This document shows, one piece after another, positions 24,521-33,144 of a stretch of DNA of 44,653 nt. Made by a program: the position numbers and the translations under genes. Origin of the DNA: Pseudomarimonas arenosa (GTDB lineage: Bacteria; Pseudomonadota; Gammaproteobacteria; Xanthomonadales; Xanthomonadaceae); NCBI RefSeq assembly GCF_014841215.1, contig NZ_JACYTR010000038.1:1-44653 (forward strand), given 5' to 3'. Numbering within the stretch: the stretch's first letter is position 1; each line of letters starts with the position of its first letter. The notes beneath the pieces are model-generated. The model was not told the origin of the DNA. It saw only the letters and a program-made list of their open reading frames with translations, and ran no database searches.

Positions 24521-26281
24521 GTGAAAGACCATCTGCGCGAACTCGTGCTGCAGGCCCTGCTCGATCTGCGCCGGGCCAACCGACTGAGCTTTGAGGGCGA
24601 ACCTGAGTTCGTGATCGAGCGCACCCGCTCGCGCGAGCACGGTGATTACGCCAGCAATATCGCCATGCTGATGGCCAAGCGGGTCGGCATGAAACCACGC
24701 GAGCTGGCCGAGGCCATCGTCGCCACTCTGCCCGAGTCACAGCACGTCACCGCGGCCGAGATCGCCGGCCCCGGCTTCATCAACTTCCGCCTCAATCAGG
24801 GCTGCAAGCTGGCCACTCTGCGTCTGGTGCACGAACTGGGCGAGACCTACGGCTTCGCGCCGGAAGGGTCGAAAGAATCGATCACGGTGGAGTTTGTCTC
24901 GGCCAATCCGAATGGCCCGCTGCATGTCGGCCATGGCCGCGGCGCAGCCTACGGCGCCTCGGTGGCCAGCCTGCTCGAGGCTGCCGGTTATCAGGTGCAG
25001 CGCGAGTACTACGTCAACGATGCCGGTCGGCAAATGGACATCCTGGCGGTCAGCGTGTGGCTGCGTTACCACGAACTGTGCGGCGTCAATCTGCGCTTTC
25101 CGGACAACGGCTACAAGGGTGACTATGTGGTCGAAGTGGCACGCGCGCTGCGTGCCAAGGAAGGCGATGCCCTGCGCCGGCAAGGCTTTGAGATCAGCGA
25201 AGGCTTGCCTGCCGATGAGAGTGAAGGCGGTGACAAGGAACTGCATGTCGATGCTCTGATCGCCCGCGCCAAGACCCTGCTCGGCGAGGCCGAGTATCGC
25301 AAGGTGTTCGACGCCGGCCTCAGCTGGTGCCTGAACGACATCCGTGAGGATCTTGGCCAGTTCGGCGTCCATCACGACAACTTCTTTTCCGAACGTTCAC
25401 TGATGACCGACGGCTATGTCGAGCGAGCCATTCAGACACTGCAGGAAAAGGGTCATCTGTACGAGCGTGAAGGCGCCCTGTGGTTCCGCGCCACCGATTT
25501 CGGCGATGACAAGGACCGCGTGGTGCGGCGCGAAAACGGCGTTACCACCTATTTCGCCTCCGATCTTGGCTACCTGTTGTCGAAGTTCGAACGTGGCTTC
25601 GAGCGCGCCATCTATATTTTCGGCGCCGATCACCACGGCTATATCGCGCGCCTGAAGGCGGCCGCGCAGGGTCTGGGTCTGGATCCGGAGAAAATCGAAA
25701 TCCGCCTGGTGCAGTTCGCCATCCTGTTCCGCGGCGCCGAGCGGGTGCAGATGTCGACCCGTGCCGGCAGTTTCGTCACCTTGCGCGAACTGCGCGACGA
25801 AGTCGGCTCGGATGCCGCGCGCTTCTTCTATGTCATGCGCAGCAATGATCAGCACCTGGATTTCGATCTGGAGCTGGCCAAGAGCCATTCCAATGACAAT
25901 CCGGTCTATTACATCCAATATGCCCACGCGCGGATCTGCGCCATCTTCCGTCAGCTGGTGGAGAAACACTGGTCGTACAACCGCACCGCCTCCGACGCCG
26001 CCCGCGCGCGCCTGACCGAGGACGCCGAGCACACTCTGCTCGATGAGCTGATGCGCTTCCCGGAGATCGTGCAGGCATCGGCGGAGCAGCGCGGCCCGCA
26101 GATTGTAGCCAACTACCTGCGCGAACTGGCTGCAGCCTTCCACTCGTATTACAACGGCACGCCGATCCTGGTGCCGGAAGAAGAGCTGCGCAATGCCCGT
26201 CTGGGCCTGTGCGTGGCGGTGCGACAAGTCATCGCCAACGGCCTCAAGCTGCTCGGCGTTTCGGCGCCGGAGAGCATGTAA
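24521..26281 (+). CDS. argS: Arginyl-tRNA synthetase
   Basis: Cytoplasmic class I enzyme charging tRNA-Arg; 586 residues, normal length. SANPNGPLHVGHGRGAAYG carries the HIGH equivalent HVGH at 135-138; the KMSKS position is MSTRAGSFV, as is normal for ArgRS. The N-terminal additional domain and the C-terminal anticodon-binding helices (HARICAIFRQ on) are present. GTG start. The stop overlaps the SPOR gene start (ATGTAATGG), a pairing known from pseudomonads and xanthomonads. Confidence 0.97.
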   Translation: MKDHLRELVLQALLDLRRANRLSFEGEPEFVIERTRSREHGDYASNIAMLMAKRVGMKPRELAEAIVATLPESQHVTAAEIAGPGFINFRLNQGCKLATLRLVHELGETYGFAPEGSKESITVEFVSANPNGPLHVGHGRGAAYGASVASLLEAAGYQVQREYYVNDAGRQMDILAVSVWLRYHELCGVNLRFPDNGYKGDYVVEVARALRAKEGDALRRQGFEISEGLPADESEGGDKELHVDALIARAKTLLGEAEYRKVFDAGLSWCLNDIREDLGQFGVHHDNFFSERSLMTDGYVERAIQTLQEKGHLYEREGALWFRATDFGDDKDRVVRRENGVTTYFASDLGYLLSKFERGFERAIYIFGADHHGYIARLKAAAQGLGLDPEKIEIRLVQFAILFRGAERVQMSTRAGSFVTLRELRDEVGSDAARFFYVMRSNDQHLDFDLELAKSHSNDNPVYYIQYAHARICAIFRQLVEKHWSYNRTASDAARARLTEDAEHTLLDELMRFPEIVQASAEQRGPQIVANYLRELAAAFHSYYNGTPILVPEEELRNARLGLCVAVRQVIANGLKLLGVSAPESM

Positions 26282-26868
26282 TGGCAGCCAAACGTGGCAA
26301 GCCCCAAGCCCGCCGCCACGGCGGCGGCGGGCGGCGGATTCCGGGCTGGGCCCTGCTCGGCGTCGGCCTGCTGCTAGGCGTTGGGCTGGCTGCCTATGTG
26401 CTGCACGGCGACGGCTTGCTGGACAAGGTGCTGAAGCCGGTGCCCGACCCCAAGGCGACCGCGCCGAAGACCCCGGAACCGCCGGTCGCACAGCAACCCA
26501 GCACACCGGCCAAGCCGAAATACGACTTTTACACTGTGCTGCCGGGGCGTGAGGTGGTGATCCCGGACGCCGAGCTGAGCGCCAAGGCAAAGGAAGAGCC
26601 GCCCAAATCGGAGCTCAAGTCGGATGAACGCCTGATGCTGCAGGCCGGTGCCTTCAGTGACCCGCGCCGTGCTGATGAGGTGAAAGCGGCGATCGCGTTT
26701 TCCGGCCTGGTGGCCAAGATCGAACCGACCACCACCCAGACCGGCCAGACCGTGCACCGGGTGATGCTTGGCCCGTTCGCCAATCTGCGTGAGCTGGAAA
26801 CCGCCAAGGCCTCCCTGGTGCAGAACGGCATTCAATCGATTGCGATCCGCGAACCGGGCCAGCGCTGA
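26281..26868 (+). CDS. SPOR-domain cell-division-type protein (FtsN-like)
   Basis: Membrane protein of 195 residues: a basic cytoplasmic start, one membrane helix (WALLGVGLLLGVGLAAYVL, about 23-41), a Pro/Lys-rich linker, the family motif YDFYTVLPGREV and a C-terminal SPOR domain (LMLQAGAFSDPRRADEVKA to the end). SPOR domains bind denuded glycan at division sites. The argS-SPOR order matches known gammaproteobacterial neighbourhoods; whether it is the cell's only FtsN is unknown. ATG 26281 overlaps the argS stop by one base. Confidence 0.88.
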   Translation: MAAKRGKPQARRHGGGGRRIPGWALLGVGLLLGVGLAAYVLHGDGLLDKVLKPVPDPKATAPKTPEPPVAQQPSTPAKPKYDFYTVLPGREVVIPDAELSAKAKEEPPKSELKSDERLMLQAGAFSDPRRADEVKAAIAFSGLVAKIEPTTTQTGQTVHRVMLGPFANLRELETAKASLVQNGIQSIAIREPGQR

Positions 26869-26903
26869 CGGAAGCCCGCGCAAGGCAGGTTGGGCGCACG
26901 GAC

Positions 26904-27026
26904 GGTGGGCGACATGCCCACCCCATCAGGCCGCTGCGACCTCCATCCCCGGATCAAGTCCGGGGCAGGCTCTGGAGATTTTCAGCGCCGCGAAATCAGG
27001 CTGCTGTGATGAGTCTCAGCAGCCTG
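26904..27026. repeat. Cluster of three perfect palindromes in the SPOR-dehydrogenase gap
   Basis: GGTGGGC/GCCCACC (26904-26910, 26916-26922), CCCCGGA/TCCGGGG (26947-26953, 26959-26965) and CAGGCTGCTG/CAGCAGCCTG (26997-27006, 27017-27026). The first is 36 bp after the SPOR stop and may terminate that operon. The set resembles intergenic REP-type elements. The 291-bp gap holds no gene I can support. Confidence 0.6.
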
Positions 27027-27145
27027 AGATGGGTCGCAGACGACCAAACTGGATCCCGGCTCAGCGCACCGCTTTGGTCGGAATGGCGACGGCTAAAGGC
27101 GCTAATCGCATTGTCTGTGCTGGCGGTGTCTTTCGGCGCCCCCTC

Positions 27146-27159
27146 ATGAAATATCCGGG
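27146..27159 (-). mobile_element. Solo 14-bp IS1380-type terminal sequence
   Basis: On the minus strand this reads CCCGGATATTTCAT, identical to the first 14 bases of the IS1380-family element at 44371-44384. It directly abuts the dehydrogenase stop codon (27160-27162, TAG). No transposase or second end is nearby, so it is probably a remnant, a MITE end or the scar of an excised copy. Confidence 0.5.
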
Positions 27160-28470
27160 CTAGAACGCCGACTCTGACTCGAAGTCGCCGCGAAAGCGGG
27201 TATCGGTAACCAGCCGCTGCAGGCTGCCGGCGCCATAGTTCAGTACGTATAGCTCACCGTCCTGGTCTTCGCCGAAGCTGGAGAAGTTGCCGCCACTGTC
27301 GCGCCAATCCACTCGTTGGTAACCGCTGCTGCGTTCAATCGCCGCCATGTGCAGACCCGACGCGAAGTCGGCAAAGAAGTACACCCCATCCAGCGGCTGC
27401 TGTGGGCCACGATAGCGATAGCCACCGGTAATCGACTGACCGAAACTGCGGTCGTAATCGAGCACCGGATCGGTAAACGGCGGCGGCGAGCCACAGCCGG
27501 AAAGGCCGGTGGCCAGAAAGCCCTCGCGACAGCGCCAGCCAAAATTCAGGCCGACCTGCCCCGCGGGCAACACGTCGACTTCTTCGCGCGCGCCCTGACC
27601 GACGTCGGCAATCCAGATATCGCCGGTGAGGCGATCGAAGCTGAAGCGCCAGGGGTTGCGCAACCCACTGGCGAACACCTCGTCGCACACGCCATCAGTA
27701 CCGGCGTAGGGGTTGTCGAGCGGAATGCTGTAGCCAACACTGCCGGTGGCCAGCCCACAACGTTCGGTTTCACTACCGGCCGTGCTGACATCGATGCGCA
27801 GCAACTTGCCTAGCAGGGCGCGCGACTCGCTTTGCCCACCATTGCCAAGGAAGCCGGCATCCACGGCGCAGCTGCCGGCATTGTTGAGACTAGCGGTGAG
27901 CAGGGTCTGTCCGCGATTGCAGGGATCGTTGCTGCTGCCACCATCGCCCATGCCGATGTACAGATAACCGTCGGGCCCGAAGTGCAGATCGCCGCCATTG
28001 TGATTGGTGAAGTCCTGGTCGATGCGCAACACGATCGCCGCCGAGGCCGGATTGGCCACATCCGGGTCACCACTGACCTGATAGCGGGCGATTACCGTAT
28101 CGCCCTGGCCATCGGTGTAGTTGACGTAGAACAAGCCGGAGGTGGCGTAATCGGGAGCAAAGGCCAGGCCGAGCAGGCCGCGCTCGCTGGCACTCGATTG
28201 TCCAGTGAATCCGGTGGCCGGCGCGTTGGCGGTGAAATCGAGAAACGGCGTGGCGAGAACAGTGCCGCCGGAGACGACGCGAATGCGCCCATTCTGTTCC
28301 ACCACGAACAGGCGGGAATCGCCGGCATTGCGCACCGCCACCGGCAGCACGAACCCGCTGACCACGGTCTCCAGGCGCAGGTCGGGCGTCACTTCGCCGG
28401 CCTGCACTGCAGCGCCGCCCACGCTCAAACCCAGTATGACCATCGCTGCCGATGCAAATCTGTTGCGCAT
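27160..28470 (-). CDS. PQQ-dependent sugar dehydrogenase-like protein (GSDH/YliI family)
   Basis: Exported beta-propeller protein of 436 residues, predicted periplasmic or secreted quinoprotein aldose dehydrogenase. Signal peptide MRNRFASAAMVILGLSVGGA, cut near VQA-GE. Family landmarks: ERGLLGLAFAPDY, the catalytic-His region NHNGGDLHFGPDGYLYIGMGDGG (read as NHNGG plus GPDGYLYIG), ASGLRNPWRFSFD, and GGYRYRGP. ATG 28470 is preceded by GAGGTG; a GTG 9 bp earlier is in frame. The C-terminus FRGDFESESAF resembles a short terminal motif of exported proteins in this group, and its stop touches an IS-type end. Substrate unknown. Confidence 0.88.
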   Translation of the reverse strand: MRNRFASAAMVILGLSVGGAAVQAGEVTPDLRLETVVSGFVLPVAVRNAGDSRLFVVEQNGRIRVVSGGTVLATPFLDFTANAPATGFTGQSSASERGLLGLAFAPDYATSGLFYVNYTDGQGDTVIARYQVSGDPDVANPASAAIVLRIDQDFTNHNGGDLHFGPDGYLYIGMGDGGSSNDPCNRGQTLLTASLNNAGSCAVDAGFLGNGGQSESRALLGKLLRIDVSTAGSETERCGLATGSVGYSIPLDNPYAGTDGVCDEVFASGLRNPWRFSFDRLTGDIWIADVGQGAREEVDVLPAGQVGLNFGWRCREGFLATGLSGCGSPPPFTDPVLDYDRSFGQSITGGYRYRGPQQPLDGVYFFADFASGLHMAAIERSSGYQRVDWRDSGGNFSSFGEDQDGELYVLNYGAGSLQRLVTDTRFRGDFESESAF

Positions 28471-28633
28471 GCCTTTCACCTCAGTGCTGGCCGAAATCCC
28501 AGACTAGCGCGTCCGTGCCTGAGATTCGCACCGCCCGCTCTTCGCATTGCGCCGACAATCCGAAGGCATCGAATGCCGACGACGAGCACCCGCAACTCCA
28601 ACTTCAATCGGCCGGTGCAATCATCAGACGACC

Positions 28634-29506
28634 TCAGCGCGGGCGCTTCAAGGTGATCAGCGCGGATGTATCGGCATCGCCCAGGCCATCGCGCTCAAGA
28701 CGCTCATAGTCGGCCAAGGCCAGATCAATCGCCGGGTGTTCGATGCCGGCCTGCTGCGCCATCGAGCGCACGATGCGCAGATCCTTGGCCATGTGCGCGC
28801 ACTTGAAGCCAGGCGCAAACTGGTTGTTCAGCATGGTGACACCGCGCTTGTCGAGAAACCAGTTCGACGCCGCCCCGGCCATCAAGGTGGGCAGCAAGGT
28901 CTCGGGCTGCAAGCCCAGCTTCTCAGCGAACGCCAGCCCCTCGCACACCGCCTCATTGATACCGGCGACCAGAATCTGATTGACCGCTTTGGTCGCCTGT
29001 CCGGCGCCTACTGCACCCATATGACTGATTCGCGCTGCGTAGCACGCGAGGGCGGGCCGCGCCACCGCAAGATCCTGCAGTTCTCCGCCGGCCATCACGG
29101 ACAGTTTCCCGTTGCGCGCACCTTCGACGCCGCCCGACACCGGCGCATCGACGAAGCCGATCCCGCGTTGCCCGAGGCGCTCGGCAGCGCGCGTCGCGGT
29201 CTGCATTGCCACCGTACTGTGATCGACCACCACACTGCCCGGTCGCAGCACGGCAGCCAGCTGCTCGACATTGTCCAGCACATCCTGATCGATGCCGACG
29301 CAGAGCAACACCAGATCGCACTCGGCAAAGTCTGCCGGCGCATGTGCCGCGGCAACAGCGTGTTCGGCGGCAAACTGCTCGGCCTTGTGTTGACTGCGGT
29401 TTGCGACCACACGCAACAGGCCGGCCTTTTGCAAGTGTCCCGCCATCGGCGCTCCCATCGCGCCGAGTCCGATAAAGCCGCATCGCGGCGGCTGAGGCTC
29501 ATTCAT
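28634..29506 (-). CDS. NAD(P)-dependent beta-hydroxyacid dehydrogenase
   Basis: 290-residue cytoplasmic oxidoreductase of the 3-hydroxyisobutyrate dehydrogenase/tartronate semialdehyde reductase family. Rossmann motif GFIGLGAMGAPMAGHL at the N-terminus, substrate-binding DAPVSGGVEGARNG, catalytic Lys in GQATKAVNQ, and the family C-terminal stretch FKCAHMAKDL. The exact substrate cannot be told from sequence; no pathway genes surround it. A short palindrome (AACCTG-G-CAGGTT, 29515-29527) lies just upstream of the start and could be regulatory. Confidence 0.88.
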   Translation of the reverse strand: MNEPQPPRCGFIGLGAMGAPMAGHLQKAGLLRVVANRSQHKAEQFAAEHAVAAAHAPADFAECDLVLLCVGIDQDVLDNVEQLAAVLRPGSVVVDHSTVAMQTATRAAERLGQRGIGFVDAPVSGGVEGARNGKLSVMAGGELQDLAVARPALACYAARISHMGAVGAGQATKAVNQILVAGINEAVCEGLAFAEKLGLQPETLLPTLMAGAASNWFLDKRGVTMLNNQFAPGFKCAHMAKDLRIVRSMAQQAGIEHPAIDLALADYERLERDGLGDADTSALITLKRPR

Positions 29507-29533
29507 TGTTGTTCAACCTGGCAGGTTGCCGAG

Positions 29534-29550
29534 ACCTCCTGGCCGGAGGT
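29534..29550. repeat. Small hairpin upstream of the dehydrogenase gene
   Basis: ACCTCC (29534-29539) and GGAGGT (29545-29550) pair around TGGCC. With the AACCTG-G-CAGGTT palindrome at 29515-29527 it makes two dyads within 45 bp of the start. The rest of the 212-bp gap to 29718 shows no gene. Confidence 0.4.
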
Positions 29551-29718
29551 GATCAGCGAAAACAGTCGCGGCACAGCCGTGCCCCTTTTGCCGGAAATCA
29601 TACACGTGCGTGTTCACTTTCCGAGCACGCCGCCCTTGGTGCGCGATATCAGGCGGCGACGAGCGCCTCAGCCGCCTGCCAGATCAATGAAGGCGAAACG
29701 ATCCGTTATGCTGTGCAG

Positions 29719-30162
29719 TCAGTGTTGACCGGAGAACATCGAGCGGCCGCGTGGTGCATAGGCGGAAAACGCGTACAAGCCAGCCGCGGTGGCAAAGGCC
29801 AGACCCAGCCACAGCGGCCCGGCACTGCCGATCGGCCAGGCCGACAGCCCCAGCAACAGGGCATTGCGCAGTGCGTGCCGGCGCAAGGTGCGCAGATCGG
29901 CTTCCTTGGCCAGGATCCATTGCGAGGTGCCGAACACGAACAGCAACAGGGGCGAAGCCAGGGCCATGCCATGCAGCAAATCCAGCGCCAGCGCGACCGC
30001 CTGATCACGGTTGAGCTGATCCTCGACCAGGCCCAGGGCCGGCAACACCAGATCCTCCCAGCGCCGCAACACCTGAGCGACCAGCACGAGCAAGGCGCCG
30101 GCCAGCACGATCAGCCAAGCCGAAGCGAGTTTGAACCAGCGTTGATGCGCACTAGCCGTCAC
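29719..30162 (-). CDS. Small integral membrane protein downstream of the GGDEF/EAL gene
   Basis: Unrecognised protein of 147 residues with about four hydrophobic segments (LASAWLIVLAGALLVLVAQV, GMALASPLLLFVFGTSQWIL, ALRNALLLGLSAWPIG, LWLGLAFATAAGLYAF). Its GTG start overlaps the TGA of the CHASE/GGDEF/EAL gene by 4 bases (GTGA), which argues that it is real and translated by coupling. The basic loop KEADLRTLRRHALRN lies between segments 2 and 3. No family assigned; it may act with the signalling protein. Confidence 0.6.
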   Translation of the reverse strand: MTASAHQRWFKLASAWLIVLAGALLVLVAQVLRRWEDLVLPALGLVEDQLNRDQAVALALDLLHGMALASPLLLFVFGTSQWILAKEADLRTLRRHALRNALLLGLSAWPIGSAGPLWLGLAFATAAGLYAFSAYAPRGRSMFSGQH

Positions 30163-32906
30163 TGCGGGCGGGTCGTCTCACGATGCGACTCCGGGGCTCG
30201 GTCGAGCACCACTTCATGCGGCACATGGATGGCGAATCCCTGGGCAAAATCGACACCGATGTCACTCAGCACATCGCAGGCCGAAGGGCCGGGCACAAAC
30301 TCGGCCACCACCCGAGTCTTGAAGCGGTGACCGATCTCGGTCACCGCGCGGACGATCGACTGACTCATGGCATCGGTTTCGATTTCGCGAATAAAGCTGC
30401 CATCGATCTTCAGATAGTCGATCGGCAGGTTCTTCAGATACCCGAAGGAGGACATGCCGGCACCGAAGTCATCCAAGGCCACCTTGCAGCCGAGTGCCTG
30501 CAGCGAGCGGATCAGCGCGCAGGCACGATCAAAATGGGTGACTGCCGCGGTCTCGGTGATCTCGAAACACAGCCGTTCCGGCCGCACCGACTCCGACTTC
30601 AACAGCTCCAGCAGAAACTGCGGGAAGCTCTCGTCGCTCATGGTGGCGCCGGACAGATTGATCGCACACATGCCGATATCGTCGCCTTGCGGATGCAGAC
30701 GAGAGAAGTGGCGCAGCGCATAGCTCACCACCCACCGATCGATCTCCGGCATCACGCCAAAGCGCTCCGCCGCCGGAATGAATGCGCCAGGAGGCACGAT
30801 GTTGCCCTGCTCATCACGCAAGCGCACCAGCAACTCAAAGTGTGCACCGCGTTGCTTGTCTTCATCGCGCAACGGGCGCAACTCCTGGTAACAGAGCAGC
30901 AGCCGATCCTCGGCCAGGGCCTGACGAATGCGCGGAATCCAATCCATCTCGGCGCGTCGACGCAGCGCAGACGAGCGATTTTCCTCATGCACCACCACCC
31001 GATTGCGCCCGGCCTCCTTGGCCAGATAGCAGGCGGTATCCGCAAAGGCCAGCAACTCGCGCGGGGCGACGTGGCGGCCACCATCGATGGCCACTGCGCC
31101 AATGCTGGCGGTTAGACCGTAGCGCCGCTCTTCCCAGCGAAAATCCATCATCTCGATCGCACCGCGCACGCGTTCGGCGGCGGAGCGGATTTCGGCCACG
31201 CTGGCGGCGCGCATCATGATGCCGAACTCATCGCCACCGAGCCGGGCAACCCAGCCGTCGGCACCGACGCAGCGCCGCAGGGTTGCCGCCACATCGACCA
31301 ACAACTGATCGCCGGCAAGGTGGCCGCAGGTGTCGTTGACCAGCTTGAACTGATCGAGATCGACATACAGCAGGGCCTCGATTCGACCGGTGGCCGCACT
31401 GTGCTCCACCCGCTGATGCAGACGACGATCGAACTCGCGGCGGTTAAACAGGCCGGTGACCGAGTCATGGGTGGCCTGATAGCGCAACTGAGTGGTCAGC
31501 TGGGTGCGCTCGGTGATGTCTTCGATCACCACCAGGCGCATGGTCTTGTTGCCGACCAGCAGACGGGTCTCACGCCAGCTGGCCTCAAAATCGCGACCGT
31601 CGAGCGCACGCACGGTTACCCGATGCTCATCGGCGTCCAGATTCAGCGCATCGACCAGGTCCATGTCGCTGGCACTCAATGCGGCGAGATCAGGCTCGCC
31701 GCGCGGTAACAGCTGGTGTAGGACCACCGACTGATTCTCGGCACCGATCCGCAGCAGGTTGCGCCCGGCAACATTGACATAGTCGATGCTGCCATCGGCC
31801 TCGTCGGCCATCAGGGTGGCGGTCGGCAACAGCTCGCTCAGTTGCTTGAAGCGCTGTTCGGACTGCTGCGCCGAAGCAAACATGCGCTCAGCCAGACGCT
31901 CCGACTGCCGCCGGGTTCGAACCTGGGCCCAGACAAAGGCGCTGAACCCAAACGAAGCCAGCAGTCCAAACCCCACGAACCAGATCAGGGCGCGATCGAC
32001 GCCGTCGACTGCGCCGGGAAGCGGGATCAGGCGCAACTGCCAATGGGCGCCGCCGAAGGTCAGGGCCTGCGCGAACTCGCCGAGATCGGTGGCACCGTGA
32101 GCGGTCACGCCGGCCACCGCGCTGCTGTACACCGAGCTCAACTGGCCCGCCTGGTCGGCCACCCACAGCTGCAGTTCGAACGGCAGCTCGGTGCCGGCCT
32201 GGCGGGTGGCCCCGTCAATCAGCCGCGACAACTGAAACGACACCGCCAGGGAGCCATGCTCCGTCGTCATCTCGCCGTTGTTGCGACCCAGCACCGGCAG
32301 ACGCATCACGATGCCGTCGATCAGATGATCGCGCTGACCGTATTGCACCAGTCGAAATGGCGCCGACAAGGTCGGCTCGTCGGAGCGAAGCGCACGTTCC
32401 AGCGCCTCAAGATTGTTCGATTGGCTGATCACATCCAGGCCGCGCAGGCGTTCGTTGCCAGCCTCGGGGGCGATCAACTCGGTGTAGTAATGATCGCGAC
32501 CGAACTCATCGACCTGTTTGCGGGCAAAAGCGACCGCCATCACGCTGGCGAAATTCTGCCGCACCTTGAGCTGATCAACCAGGCGATCGAACTCGGCCTG
32601 GGTCATGTCAGGGTGATTCTCCAGACCGACCTGCACCGAGCGTGCGGCCTGACCGAGCGCTTTCAGCTCACTCAACACACTCAGCCCGACCCGACCCGCC
32701 GCCGCTGGCAGAAAGCTGAGTCGATCGCGCAGCAGAGCTTCCCGATACGGTATGGCCGCCGACAGCATGATGGCCAGGGACAGCGCCAACACGGCGGCAG
32801 CCGCCAGCGTGGGCGAGCGCAGCCAGCCGGCGCGGGCAAGGCCGCCGGGCACGGCGGCTGCGCGCGGTGTCGGCGCAGAGGAGGCGGCAGGGCTCGGCGT
32901 GCTCAA
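30159..32906 (-). CDS. CHASE-PAS-GGDEF-EAL cyclic-di-GMP signalling protein
   Basis: Membrane sensor of about 915 residues that probably makes and/or breaks c-di-GMP. Order: membrane helix (33-53), CHASE-type periplasmic domain (60-300, with the region DEFGRDHYYTELIAPEAGNER), second helix (306-328), PAS (345-470), GGDEF (RLGGDEFG intact at 557-561, no RxxD inhibition site seen), EAL (signature ELL at 691-693; DDFG and YLKIDGSFI present). The usual AEGVE stretch reads AEFVP, which may lower phosphodiesterase activity. I chose TTG 32906, preceded by AAGGAAGG; TTG 32957 is the longer alternative. Overlaps the following membrane-protein gene by 4 bp. Confidence 0.88.
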   Translation of the reverse strand: MSTPSPAASSAPTPRAAAVPGGLARAGWLRSPTLAAAAVLALSLAIMLSAAIPYREALLRDRLSFLPAAAGRVGLSVLSELKALGQAARSVQVGLENHPDMTQAEFDRLVDQLKVRQNFASVMAVAFARKQVDEFGRDHYYTELIAPEAGNERLRGLDVISQSNNLEALERALRSDEPTLSAPFRLVQYGQRDHLIDGIVMRLPVLGRNNGEMTTEHGSLAVSFQLSRLIDGATRQAGTELPFELQLWVADQAGQLSSVYSSAVAGVTAHGATDLGEFAQALTFGGAHWQLRLIPLPGAVDGVDRALIWFVGFGLLASFGFSAFVWAQVRTRRQSERLAERMFASAQQSEQRFKQLSELLPTATLMADEADGSIDYVNVAGRNLLRIGAENQSVVLHQLLPRGEPDLAALSASDMDLVDALNLDADEHRVTVRALDGRDFEASWRETRLLVGNKTMRLVVIEDITERTQLTTQLRYQATHDSVTGLFNRREFDRRLHQRVEHSAATGRIEALLYVDLDQFKLVNDTCGHLAGDQLLVDVAATLRRCVGADGWVARLGGDEFGIMMRAASVAEIRSAAERVRGAIEMMDFRWEERRYGLTASIGAVAIDGGRHVAPRELLAFADTACYLAKEAGRNRVVVHEENRSSALRRRAEMDWIPRIRQALAEDRLLLCYQELRPLRDEDKQRGAHFELLVRLRDEQGNIVPPGAFIPAAERFGVMPEIDRWVVSYALRHFSRLHPQGDDIGMCAINLSGATMSDESFPQFLLELLKSESVRPERLCFEITETAAVTHFDRACALIRSLQALGCKVALDDFGAGMSSFGYLKNLPIDYLKIDGSFIREIETDAMSQSIVRAVTEIGHRFKTRVVAEFVPGPSACDVLSDIGVDFAQGFAIHVPHEVVLDRAPESHRETTRPQ

Positions 32907-33144
32907 GTCAGGCGGCCTTCCTTTCAGTGATCGGCCAAGGAAACGGAGAAACCTCAATATGGGCGCCAGACCGTGGAACCTTCGCCCGCCGCCTGTACGC
33001 TACAGCAGCCTACACTTTGTTTCTATCGCGCCCTCTGAACTGCAAAGCGATGCACAATTCCGAGGCAAGCAGGTCGCTGATGCGGCTGCCTTGCCGCCAT
33101 CCAACGCCTGGCCTCGGGTGTCCGCTCGCGGTCCCGGCCGGCCG

